64,000 nt of DNA from Sarcocystis neurona (Eukaryota > Apicomplexa > Conoidasida > Eucoccidiorida > Sarcocystidae): NCBI GenBank assembly GCA_000727475.1, contig KL647306.1, forward strand, positions 1,375,609 to 1,439,608, written 5' to 3'. Positions within the stretch are counted from its first letter, which is position 1; every line of letters begins with the position of its first letter. Both the position numbers and the translations under genes were made by a program. Shown here piece by piece: positions 1 to 12,100 of the stretch. Under the pieces are notes generated by a model. It did not search any database, was not told the DNA's origin, and saw nothing but the letters and a program-made list of their open reading frames with translations.

Positions 1-175
1 TCGTCATCAACTTCAATGTACAGAGCTGTGCATATAGTGCTGGCGGCACGTGAACCGCCCTCTACTGCACACTGTTGCTTCTGCTCCGAAGAAGACGCGG
101 TTAGTGAAGCAACAGAACGCTGTTCACGGGGTAGTATTTCGTTGCAGTTGATGCCCACTTCCCGCCAACAGTGCA

Positions 176-1758
176 ATGGCCGCCTTCAGTGCAACATTGT
201 CCACTTACCTACTGAAAGAGAGTTCCGACGCCCACGATGACTACTACGTCGAAAAATACCATGTTGCGCCGTCCATTCCTCCCAGACATCAACTCGTTCA
301 GCTGGTGCAGCACCAAGGGTGGAAGGACGCTGTTGTCCTGTGGGGAAGCAAGCCCCTGGTAATGGCGTCGACAATTCCCCATCTGGATGCGGAGGAGATG
401 CGGTATGACCCACAACTTTTGCCGTCTTGAGTACGCTCAACACGAGTGGAACCTGTCTGTGACACAAGAGTATTTGTGCCATCAAGCGTTCTGTGTGAAG
501 TACCGCACCTTTCAGTAGGCAGGACATCTTGGCGTACACGACTGTCTTTTCCTTAAAGTGCAGGTTGTCGTTTCTGCACAGTAGCGAAGAGGGCGATGCT
601 AGGGCCGGCGGGATTTAGCGACTTCTACGTTTTCTACGACGGTGTTCACTTGTGACACAGCAGTTCCTGCTCGTACATCACTAGAGAAGCGGACTGCAGA
701 TCTGCTCGAGATGCAGCGGGATATTCCTGAAAATATGCGTGCTTGGGAAGCTCCCCCTATCCTTTCACCCAGCTCTACCTTACCAACAGTCCAAGCAGGC
801 GCAGGTATAACCTGAGGAGCCCACCCATTGTGACGACCGCGACAACCGCAACTGTGTGTTGTGTGGGAATGTTTGACGTCCGCACCTTCATCCTGCAGCG
901 CCATCGTCAACGCTTTTGAAGCTGGTCGAGACTCCACCATCGCTCGAGGCTTGTTTTTCCAACGTCAACGCTATGGTCTGTTATGGTACGGACGCTTCAT
1001 TTGCAGATTCACAACGTTTTGTGTTTGAAGATGTGACAACGAAAAATTGTCCTTCACTGGAAGTCTCTACTCCGCCTCAGATATTTTTGACCGACCGTTC
1101 GTCTATATGTTGTTTCAGCTACGACCCCCCTCTGCTGTACGGAAGCCGAGGAACGATAGATGACAGAGAAGGGCTTGTCACTGCGAAGGTGAGAATGTTC
1201 GCTGCGGCAGAATGTTTGAACGTGCACTTCACGTCACAGTGACTCAGCGTTCACATTCAGAAAAGGGCGTGAATTTCCTGCAGCATGTTGACTGCGGCTG
1301 CGTAGCTTCATCTAACGTACGGTGTGTCGACAGGGCCGCCAAAGTGGGGACGGAGAAGAAATTGTACTTATCGTAACGTACAGGCCGCCGCTCGTGAGCG
1401 CCTACGTCGTTCCGAGGGTCATTGAGTTTTTCCACCGCTTCCGTAAGTTTAGCGCGTCACTTCATCTGTGATAACGAGCGCTGTGTTCCGAAGAAATCCT
1501 TTTACAGGCCACCAGTTACATGTACCTCGTGTAACCATACCGTCAGTCTCCGTCGTATTATCGGGAACGCCGCAGTTGCTGTGTGCACTGAAGATGTCGG
1601 ACAAGTAAGTGGTACTAGCGTGCAATGATTTATTTTGGGAGTATTAGTATCAACTGCAACCTCTTTTATACAGTGCTCCCCTGCGCTTGTGTGGCTCTAC
1701 AGTTGGTATATTACCCCTGAAACAGCCCCCACCATCCGAGCTCTTTCTCCTGAGTTAA
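176..1758 (+). CDS. Unrecognised six-exon protein (about 321 aa)
   Basis: A phase-consistent model joins exons 176-358, 603-804, 899-1188, 1334-1442, 1508-1604 and 1674-1758, ending at TAA 1756-1758. Donors include GTGAGA (1189) and GTAAGT (1443), and the acceptors follow pyrimidine tracts. The protein starts MAAFSATLSTYLLKESSDAH. It contains a hydrophobic beta-like stretch in exon 4 (EEIVLIVTY, then VVPRVIEFFHRF) and ends in VGILPLKQPPPSELFLLS. I do not recognise the family. The last four exons are better supported than the first two: between 359 and 602 another frame (about 400-520, ending near KYRTFQ) is also open and coding-like, so the 5' part could be spliced differently or contain a frameshift. 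The gene lies tail to tail with the methyltransferase downstream. Confidence 0.5.
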
Positions 1759-3211
1759 GCGGGAATCGACATTTACCGGGGATTTGTGCGTCGCCCGCAC
1801 CGCGTGGTTGCTGTCAAGTGCGTCCCAATGACGCCGCCGGACCAACGGGCATGTTTAAGAGGGCCAAAGCGCTGCCCTCGTTTAGTTTGTGCATGATAAA
1901 TTTCAGGAATACTACTTCCAAAAAAATGAGCGCTGCGACCGGTCTCATTAAGCTGAATGCTACACGTTTAATTCAACAGTTTCAAGCCCAGATCACAAGA
2001 CGCTGGACTGAAATCGTCTGCACGTGGCAAGATTCACCTTGAACTTGTATTGCTTGCTGTCTCACAGAGAGCCATAGTTCACTTTTTGGGAATCTAAGTT
2101 AATGACGAGTTTCCACGTGATTGAAAGAAAATTACCGCAGAGGTGCTTCACGCGTCATGTGCAACGATCCGTTGTTTCTGCCCACAGGTGGAACCGTGTC
2201 TGCCACTAAAACACTACAAACCTTGTGACCTACACGAAACGGTTGTTTCCACATTCTCTCTTCCCTGCGTGGAGAGGGCGGAGCGAAAACTGACAGGATT
2301 TTTAGTGATTCACAAGCTCTTGGCGTAAAAGTGTTTTTACAGTTGTGACAGTGTGCAAAAGTCTCAGACGCCGGTATAGTTGACACAGTGCGATAGCACA
2401 ACATATTGTGTCAGTACTGTTGTAACGTGCAGGTTAAGTCGTAACGCAGCAAAGGAAGGAGTACGGTGAAGTAAATTTGCCGCAAGTCGCGTCCGAACGC
2501 CCGAGAATGGATGTGTGCCTGTGTGTGTATGTGTGTGTGTGCATAGCTTGTTGAAAGCATCTGGTTGTGTAGTGAACTACTGTTCACGTTTCACCATTGG
2601 GATCGCGGAGCTAGCCGAGTGTGACTACTCGTTCGATGTAATGGTTCCAGAGCTTGAACACGCTCCCTTTATCCGGATGAAGCACGCGTAAAATATGTAA
2701 CTGCGTAATGATTCACACTGTTCTACGCGACTTCGACGAACGAATATGTAAGTTGGAAAAGAAGGGCAGCCGCACGTCTGGCGGCATTGGCTCACAGCGG
2801 CATCCGAAGTTCAGCGCGGACTCTCTGAATGTAGGGGGTCAACAGGGGGCTATCATACTTGTAAAGTTAGACGCTGTGAAACATGCTTTGCTTTGCGTAG
2901 GCACAGCAGTGAGTCTCCACTCAAACGTCTTCACTAGCACATACATACCAGTGAACGCCAGCAGCGATTTTTGTGTAACGTCGCGTAGCGGCTTCACTTT
3001 TTAGCTGTGCTACGTTGTCAACATATTTGCTTGACCACACTCTTTCGCTGCGGCAACCGTGTAAACCCAAGTTGCCTCAGCAGCATAAGAGCGACAGCTA
3101 CAGGAGATGTTAACGTCGACAGGAACGATTTTTATCCCCCCCTTTCAGAGCGTCTGACACAGTCAGGGCGTTCCTCCCACAACCTTCGCCGTATCAGCTG
3201 TTCTCCGGTCT
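1759..3211. other. Intergenic / shared 3' region
   Basis: This stretch separates the 3' ends of two convergent genes. Small open frames here (for example 2708-3004 and 3007-3264 on +) have no splice context or family signature. A short TG-rich microsatellite lies at about 2515-2541. It probably holds the two 3' untranslated regions. Confidence 0.5.
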
Positions 3212-6200
3212 TTAAAGCGGAGAGCCACCTCTCCGGTAGGCTGTCGATGAGAACCCTCTGGTAACTCCCTTTGCAGGTGGCACCGAGTCACGCGGAGCCG
3301 CATGCAGGTAGGTCCGGTATTTGACAGACGAAGTCCTGTCGGCAAACGTTCCTTTGCTTCCTCCGCCGACTCCTGGTGTCTCACCGCTCCGCTGCAGGCT
3401 GTGTTGGGTGCGGGGCGCCATCGTAGGACTAGGACTCTTGTTCTCCATGCTTGCTGCCTTTGGTGTCATAGGTCGCTGTAGGCCTCTCTGCGCCTGAACG
3501 CTTCTAAGGGTATTGCTACCGGAAGTGAGAGTGTGTGCGGGCTCCACTGTAGACAAAGGTCTCGCAGGATTTTTTGGTGGTCCTGTGAAGGCTGAAATTT
3601 GTGCAGCAGTCCCCTTCGGAGCCGCCGAATGACCTCGGCGACTCACAAGACGTGAAGCATCAGGTAGTGGTCTAAGTGTCGGCGCGACAGAAGACGATGA
3701 AGTGCGTGAATGAGGGGGACTGGCACAAGACGGCGTTGAGCCGCTTTCTGTCGAACGTGCCTTAGCTGTCATCGTAGAACTGCGAGAGTGCAGGTGCTGT
3801 TGCTGGGCCTCCGTCGACGCGGGAGAAGGTGCTTTCGGTCGGAGGCTCGTCGTGCTTTCCACCTTGCCTCTCTTGACAGTATGCGATATTCCGCCCGTAT
3901 CTTTTGGTGCGCTGCTAAGCGTTCGCGAGCGAAGGCCATTTGAAGGGCTGCGCTGCGCGGTAGCTTTGCTAAGATGTGAAATCAGCTGGGCGCGTGCCGT
4001 GGTGGAGGAAGCATTAAGGCGCAGGGCGGGCCCAGGTGCCGCCTGAACTTTGTCGCTTACGGCCAAAGCAGGCTGCGACTTTTCAGCTGATCTCGTATAA
4101 GGGGAGGAAGCGGCTTTGTCTTGCGTGAAAGACCTACGTGGGGCATCTAACTGCTCCTTAACATTCTTGCCTGCGGCAACGCTCCGCGACTGTGCTGCCG
4201 AAGGTTGCGTCACACTTGGCGAGAGCCGAGTGTTCGAGTCCGTTTTCTGGGCGTCTCCTGCAGCGGCACATCGTTCAGCAGAAGGACCACCGCCGCCCGA
4301 CGCAGCAGATGATGAGCCAGTCCGACTAACTACGGGTGTACCAGCAGTGGGTGAAGACTCACGTCCGGCACCTGCAGTGATGCGGGGACGAAGTATGCGA
4401 GACCGCACCCACCCAGCCGCTCCCGTCTCAGTATTGCCCGAGTCTCGCGCACCGGAGAACGTACGCTTGTGCGAACTCCGTCTGAGAGACGCGGCGTTTA
4501 GGTGTGGTTGTTTGCGGGTGACCCTCTCCGTTCCACTCTGCAGACAATCTGCCGTCGTCGGCAGTTGGTCCGCGCTCGTTTTTCCAGGTATACTTTCTTT
4601 TCCCGCAGACGTTGGCTCTGTACATGAAATCGATCGAACATTGAAGCCAAGGCAGGAGATTGTTCACCCGTGTCTTCCAGAAAATTTTATGCTCACGTAC
4701 GTTCGGGTATGCAGTTACCAGGAAACCAAGAAGCCTTGGGGGCACCGGTGCCCTCTGCCGGCACACAAACTCCATACAAACAGTCTGCAGAACAACGTAC
4801 CGGCTGCTGTGGTCTTGATTGTACGCTCCGGGCTCGTGTGAACTCTTGGCGTGAGAGTATCTCTCTCCTGATGCGTCGCTGCTTCTTTTTCGAGCTGCTT
4901 GTACACGTAAGCCTTTAATCCTTCAGTCTCTCGAGGACATCTCAATCGGAGTATGATGAGGCGACCTTCCTGCGTGGAGGAAGCAGAAAGAAAAGGCCTC
5001 TTTGTAGTGCTTGACCCAACGTATGCAAACATAGTTGTCCCCAACTGCAAGCGACCAAATGTAACGACACTCCTGGGATACTCACAACATCAGAGCATTC
5101 TTGTATATCAATAGTGCTTTGACTTCTCAGCAGCTGAGCTCCGCCCGTCAGCTGCTCACAGAAGGCTCTAATAGAGTCCTCCGACTCAACTTCCTCGACA
5201 TCGAATATTTCCGAGAGCCGACCCATGAAGTGACCGTGATCACTGTCCGCTGCAGCAGGGGGAGCGTCCAACGAGCAGCTCCGGGTGTGACACAGTAGCA
5301 CCTCCTGTGAGCAACAAAACAGAGCACACCATAAAACACATACGGAAAGGCAGTGAGTCGATATATTAAGGCACCCCGAAAAGCAGCTACCTGCCCTCTC
5401 GGCACACGAGCAGTACCTCGTGGGAAGCCCCCGTAGTGACTTTCTGGTGGTAGTGACATTATCGAGCTTGTGAGGAAACCGTATCATTTTATGACAGGCA
5501 CGTTTTAACTGACACGTCCGAAGCAGCAAACAGAGAAGCTATCAGTATTACGGCACCTACAGATTTTTCTCCCATGAGTTGAAGCAGCGTAAGCATAAAG
5601 GAGTAGTGCAGCTCCTCTGCAGTTGAGACGTCGCTGCATATAATGATGTCGAAGAGAGGATTTTTGGCTTGAGTACCTTCTGAGCGCAGTGCGCCCAGCG
5701 CGGCACTCTCTTCCTCGCATCGAATCTGCGGATGTTTGCGCAGTATGGGGCGCAGCATAACACGCCTGCGTTGCACATCGTGCGCTAGCTTCTGTAGGAT
5801 AAAACTGGCCTTCAGAGGAGGGAATTAAGGTGAAGTAGGGGACCAACATCATGTACGGCCCTGAGGCGCTTTTGTTTTCCTTTGCCTGTGCGAAGCGAGT
5901 GCTACCTGTAGACCGTGTTCATACGCTACGTGTGCCAGGACACATAAAAGCCACCAGTGCGAGCAGTACAGACGAGTCGACAAGGACGCTCGGTCCATGC
6001 TGGAGGAGTCGACATCGACGCAGTCGGTGGACGTGACCGTGGAGACAGCAACATAACGGTTTCTAAATAAAGCATATTGATGCAGTCCAAACGTACTTGC
6101 ACCTCGCCTTTCCATTCCGCGCTAAACGCGTCGACGTTGTGTCTCAATTGGGGGAACAGAGCTGCACCTTCGACGACCGTTACAGACGCCCCAAGCATGG

Positions 6201-6954
6201 CGGCCACCATGCCTGTCAAACCGCAACCTGTGGAGCAGCGTGTAGGACGCAGACGTAGGGAAGGAGAGCGCGAGAGCCTGGAGAGCGTGGCATTCCGTCG
6301 AAATCATAAGTAGACCACTGGAAAACCATGCGATGTAGTCTCTTTCTTGGCGAGTACGTCACCAGCTAAAGCTGCCCACACAGCTGTACTAACTACCAGA
6401 TCACAACCGTGAGATCGATGGTCGTAAAATTTTGTAGGGCAAAATCAAAGCATCTGCTTTCCCACTCGTACTTGATTCTGCTTGCAGCTCTGAGAGGTTT
6501 TATCTGCAAAAACTAAAACTCTACGCTGGAAAAGGTTTTACGGGAGGCTCTTATTTCATTTGGCGTCTACCGTACAGCGGAGCGTAAGTGTGGCACATCA
6601 CACTTAGACTTCCCGCAGAATATACACCGGCAGTTAGCTCGGACCTGCACCTAGCTCTAGAACAGTCTTGTCTGCAAAATACTTCGGCCCTTCGCGCGCA
6701 GCTTGCATCTCGAGATACTTGCAGAGAAATACGTTATGGGGCCAGACTTGTACAGTAGGCTCCGTCCACTTGCTTTCTTTCACATGCAGCCTTCTGCGAA
6801 CGGGGATGACCATTTCGTAGATGTAGAATGTTGGCTGCTTTAGACCCCAAAAGCCAGCTCGCAGTGCCTCATGCGTTCCTCGTCTCGAGATAGGAGGACC
6901 AGGAAATGCGAGGTCAGGCAGGAGGGTTGCGCGCTTCAGCGACACAATTTCCAT
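3212..6954 (-). CDS. METTL21-type protein-lysine N-methyltransferase with long disordered tail
   Basis: Six exons fit in phase: 6954-6645, 6227-6097, 5791-5561, 5304-5086, 5044-4801 and 4617-3212, giving about 846 aa. The start at 6954 (MEIVSLKR) has a purine-rich context. Exon 1 carries VWPHNVFLCKYLE, then the SAM-binding motif I VLELGAG, which is split exactly at the exon 1/2 junction and continues CGLTGMVAAMLGASVTVVEG (residues about 98-124). Exon 3 carries the post-I acidic strand DIIICSDVS (residues 195-203). Exon 4 supplies the later strand and the FDVEEVESEDS ending typical of the methyltransferase-16 (METTL21/EEF1A-KMT) family, which methylates lysines on chaperones and translation factors using SAM. 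Residues about 379-846 form a basic Ser/Pro/Thr/Ala-rich tail with no visible fold; family members are usually 220-300 aa. The substrate cannot be inferred. The exon 5/6 junction rests on phase (G+AG) and an acceptor at 4618, so a separate gene for the tail is possible but less likely. Confidence 0.75.
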
Positions 6955-9158
6955 GGCGGGAATTTTGAAGTTTCTGTGGACCCGACAGTTCACTTATAAT
7001 GATGTGCTTGGCATGAAGAGGCAACACCGTGTTTCTGTAGGTCACGGACTGTCGCGCTACGTACATTGAGGAAAAAGCAGACACGCTCGCTGGTGACTCG
7101 TTCAAAATGATACAATCTTCTCATGCCCACCGCCGAGTAGATCGACAGTCACAAGGGTTGCTTGCCTGCCACATTTTATTGTAGATGTTCGTCGACACGC
7201 TCCATTCCAGTCGATGTTATCGGGAATGGAGCAGCCTGATCAGTCCTGCTGCAGGGTAGTGGGGCGCCAAAGACATGTGCAAAGGATGACGCAGCTGCGC
7301 TGAGCACGCAGTGACGTAGTACCGATTGTATCCAGATGGCAAGCTGTGCCTTTTGAAACCTGTCTAAGAATCAACAATCCTCATCTTTCCCAGGGTTAAC
7401 ATATACCTCCACCGTGCACTCTGGGTGAAAGACCTACAGACCTAAGTTAGCTTGAGAAGCAGAGACGCGTGTATTTCTACACCGTTTCAGCGGTGCCTAC
7501 CACCTCACGCCACACTGAAAGAGTATGTATTGTTGTCTTTATAGAAATGGGGGAAAAAATTCTTGCGCACACTACGTGTACCCTTTTCATGCAGATCTGT
7601 CCTTCTGATGACAAGCGGAGAACTAAGGACTCTCCACAGCCGTTAGGAGAACAGAATGAAACAGGCGATTCGGTGCGAAAGTATGTGTGCGGACGCAAGC
7701 GCGGGCTCGACCTTTTCTCTGAGACAGGTAGCTGCACTTCCACCTAAAAAGTGAGTTGCTATTTCGAAACTTGCCGTCCTGATGAAGAAAGGCAATTAGA
7801 AGCCGCGGACTGCCACTTCAGATACTATACAGTTTTGAGGCAAATCGAAGACAGTGATCGGAGAGATCGACTGGGTTTTGAACAAATCTCGCGTGAAGCG
7901 AAGTGTCGAAACCAGTGAACGAACATATCGACTGCGTTTTGAACAGTTCGCGTGTGACGAGAAGCGTCGAAACTAGTGGAAGTTGTCTTTCGTTGAGATA
8001 TACAGGAACGTGCAGCGCAGAATAAGTCCTGAGAGTCGTTGCCGCTGTCTTCTCACGCTGTAGAGATGTCGCCGTGCCGCCACGACTTCCGAATACAAGC
8101 TCGTACATTTAGAACCGTGTGTGACCACTTTCCGCGTGACAACGCTCTTGCTTGATAGGTGCACACCGGCAAGCGAGTGGCCATTTTTGGCATTACGCAG
8201 GAGCAATACCACACTAACGCTAGCGTCCTGTGTGGTCCACTTCAGGCGCAGTTTTGAACAGCGTCAGGCAGATTCGCCACTCCCATACTAAAATCATGCA
8301 GCACAGACAACGTACCCCGCAGCAACGTTAGTTGTGAAGGCTTGCACTTTTTGAGACTTTACCATATACCGAGCAGAGTGTTGCCTAATCGGGATTCTTG
8401 CAACGTGGAGAACGTACACAAGAGCGGAGCTGCCATGACTTTCGGCACTGCTCAAATATAGCGTAGAGTGAACAGGCTATTGCGTTGTTGTGAGTGTTAA
8501 ATTTCAACTACCCACGTCTCCTCTCAGTGTGTCAGCTGTTCAGCCAGTATACAAGACCACGATTCGTTGACGTGATCTCCTTGTGCCTGCACGAAGTATC
8601 CGGGAAAGGTGCCAAAGAGGAGTGTGCACAGTTTTGCAGTTATGTGTACAAAGTTCTGTCGAAAGATGCATACAGGGAGGACACTCTTCAGTGGTTTACA
8701 ACTGAGCGGTAGCTCCGTCTATGAAGTGTTCAGGATCTGGTTTCACTAAAAAGCAGACTGTTAAGGATACCAGGCAGGGTAACACGGAAACTCTGACACA
8801 AATGTCCGCACATACCACTGCGCTGTAGCAGTGCGCTGTTAGCATAATGCTGTCGCAGTTTACGAATTTCCAATGTTCAAATGGGTCCGCAGTGTCCACG
8901 CTGTGTGTGTGCGCCCACGCAATTACATGCAATTTATTTCAGGCAGCTCACGAGAGAAATCTGAGAGAATCATTTTTGAAACTATGAAACCGATATGTGG
9001 AGCCCTCGGAGTTTCACATAAAAACAAACGTAGCATTTATGTGGATGCGAAAAGAAGGCTTTCCACACGACGTCACAAACTTCAGCAGATGCTCTTGCTA
9101 GCGGACTGTCATCGCAGTAACAACTAAGTCACTTTCTTGGCTGTTTGCCATACAGTTT
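6955..9158. other. Intergenic region between two minus-strand genes
   Basis: This is about 2.2 kb between the methyltransferase start and the CFAP69 stop, so it should hold the methyltransferase promoter and the CFAP69 3' end. The short open frames (for example 8494-8712 and 8873-9127 on +) lack splice or family support. An imperfect direct duplication at 7866-7978 is listed separately. Confidence 0.5.
7866..7978. repeat. Imperfect direct duplication, about 52-bp unit, 61-bp period
   Basis: Two copies of a unit beginning ATCGACTG(G/C)GTTTTGAAC and ending GTCGAAAC(C/T)AGTG lie at about 7866-7917 and 7927-7978, separated by about 9 bp. They differ by substitutions and a small indel. The sequence is non-coding and between genes. 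Confidence 0.8.
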
Positions 9159-12100
9159 CTACAGCTTTCTGAGCGCACTTTTTAAGAGGATCTGGTTGTA
9201 GAACTCGTTGACATCTTTGGTGTCGTCACTGGAAGCTCTCTGTAGGATGGCCTGCTGAGTGTCTTTGACGCGTAATGAAATAGAATACAACTCTTGAATC
9301 TCAGTCTCCATCCAGTGCAGGTCTACGTCTATGGGTTGGACTCCTTTTGCTACAGCGTGTCAACAACAACAGCACACACACACACACACAACACACACAT
9401 AAGCATCTCGCACGTTTTCAGCGTGTACGGCAGAAGATGAACAAGAGTGAAGCTTCTATAGCTGAGTGACCCTAATGTGGTCTTTGTTATACTTGTGACT
9501 ATTTCGTTAAGTGGATCCACAGTAGTAGTTAAAAGTCATTATTCAAAATGGATGAATACGGTTGGAGCAATTTTTCAACAGGTGCGGGTCATAGTTCTCG
9601 ACTTCCCAGTTTAGTGTATCACTAGCATACCTTGTAGGTTGAACTTGACATCTCCCCACATTTCCAGTTGACAGCACCTGGGATATACTTTCATAAGCTC
9701 CAGCTGCTGCTTCTGTTGAGTCTTCAACGGGAACTGTAGGTCGCAGAAGCTTCTGGTGAGGGATTCTATGGCACAGAACACATCGAGTCGAATGTCCTGC
9801 AGATATCAGAACCGCACATTAAAGAACGGAAAAAATCTCAAGGCTGCGCAACTTATGATTACCAAAAATCGCCCTCCTCGCCGCTCATCACTTAGTCGAA
9901 ACAAATGCGCAAGCTGAAAGGAAAGTCCATATGCGACACAAAAAACAGGAACACACGCGTCAAATGCTTCATGTGTTTCCCGTACTTGGCATTCGTAATT
10001 AAACACTGTCCTTTCAAGGACGTTGCTGAGCTGAGAACAAGCTTCTTCACCCCGCCTCGAAGAGGCAGCCAGCAAGAGAGCTTGTCGCAGGCTCATCCTT
10101 GATTCTCCTCTGCAGCCCTCGTTGCCAGTGTAGGGGCATTCTTTTTGAAAAGAACATCGATGAGCTAAGCTAGAGTCGTTAGATTCAGCCTTGACTGTCC
10201 CATGGGCGGAAATTCGCGGGGTGAGTGGCATGCACTCCGAAGACTGCGAAGGGGCTGAAAATCGATCCGTCGATGGCATTCTGCGACTCGGAGTGCTACT
10301 CCTTTTTATCTCTTGTGAATTTAGTGGCCTCCACGTATCCGCGATGCATCCGTCGTGGGAAGATGTCTCGAATTTCTGTTGGTCTTCCTCCCACAGAGAA
10401 ATCAACACTTCCATCGCAGACTCTCCTGTGCCAGCGGCCCTCCAGCCTCGGCATTCTTGCACCGCCTCGTCGTCACGGAGGAGTTCCGTCAAGCACCCAA
10501 GCAGCTAGCTCAGAGAAGTGCAGGACCACACAGAGCTAGTCCATTGGCAGAGTGTTTGTCTTTGTGTCTTGAGTGCACGTGTGTCCAAACTTCACAAAAG
10601 CCCGGTAGGTGGCAACTGCTCCAAGACAAGGAGTGTACATTTCTGCGGGCGTCACGATGGCTGAAGAGGTGCATTAATTGTGCATCCTTACATGCCGCTG
10701 CAAAAGCTTCGGTGACTTCTTCAATGCTTCCAGTATCACACGTACTCCTCCTGCACGTATGTAATCCTTCGTGCTGGCGCCATCGCTCGTGATGGATGCC
10801 CACATACATTCGGATAAACAGAATATGTACGCTACTGAGGTCCAGCTGCGCAGACAGCGCATGGAAGCCAGCGTGGTCTCCAATTGCTCGACCAAAACTG
10901 AAGGGCCCCTGAGCTGCCGAAATTGCTCGCAAGCCGTGTGGCTGTCGTGGCACAATGCGGCAAGGAGCAGTGTTGCACAGTGTTGAGTCTTCAAAAACTC
11001 AGATCTGCTTTCGGCTGGAAGGCCGATGGTAGGTGATTCTCCCCAAAGGGGTGCACGCGCACTTGCAGAGCGTTCCATGCAACTGATCAGACTTTGCACA
11101 GCCGAACTCTCGCTGTCAACAAGTAAGAGGGCACGCGCTCGCGTGGCAGCGTTGCTGACGAGGCACATATTCGCCAGCAAGTGCAAAAAGTTGTCCATGA
11201 GGTTCGGAAACAGTTGCTCTTTCATTATGTGCAGAAGGAGCGGAAGGCCATTGAGATCGACAAAGGTCTCAGCGAGGTGTTCAAGCGCAGGCGAAAGCAA
11301 AGAAACTGCTTGCATGAAGAGGACACGGTGCCGTGTGCCTGCGTTCACATGACAAAAACAGACAGGTTTGTGTCCTCGTGAGCGTCACCGTATCTATGCA
11401 CAGAAAAACAGGGTGTATTTGTACACATGTTGATACGTTAAGATCTACCTGCAGAACCTGAAATATACATCGAGAGGTAGCTAGCTATCTGTGCAGAAGG
11501 TGAGCACCTCGTCCACCTCTAGGTGGTTTGTCCTCCTCATTAGTCATCCCATTCCTCACTTTTCACGCGCGAGCGGCTTGCGGTCTTCCCAATCACGTCC
11601 TTCGAGTTCAGCTCAGCCTTGAGGATGTCAAGGAGCGTTCGCAGAAAGGGAGAATTCTGGACAATTCTTTTGCAAGTCGGGTCATCAAGACAGTTTACGA
11701 TCGTCGCCCAACAGAGCATCAGTGACTCCACGTCTTGAAAATCCTCAGGCATAACTTGCGTGGGAAGTTGGGTAGAGTCGACAGCCAACACATCCTCCCC
11801 TGTAGAACACGACCAGCAGACGTTATGGTCAACTGGTGAAGTGGTTTGAGTTCATCCATGTCCTCGAACGGACGCAAATATTTCTCTCTGTTTGCCGCTT
11901 ATGGAGGTGCCTCACGAAAGCCTTTACTGGGCAGGCGAGCCGCTTTATTATGGTTTAAACACGCAACACGGGGGGTGCGCTCCCAGCACATGGCTACGAA
12001 AGTTAAGAGTCACCGCAGTGTTTTTGAACAATAAATCCCACAAATAGAGCTTCTCCCATTGTTTGAGTAAATGAAAGGCTGACCTTCAGAAGCCTCGTGA

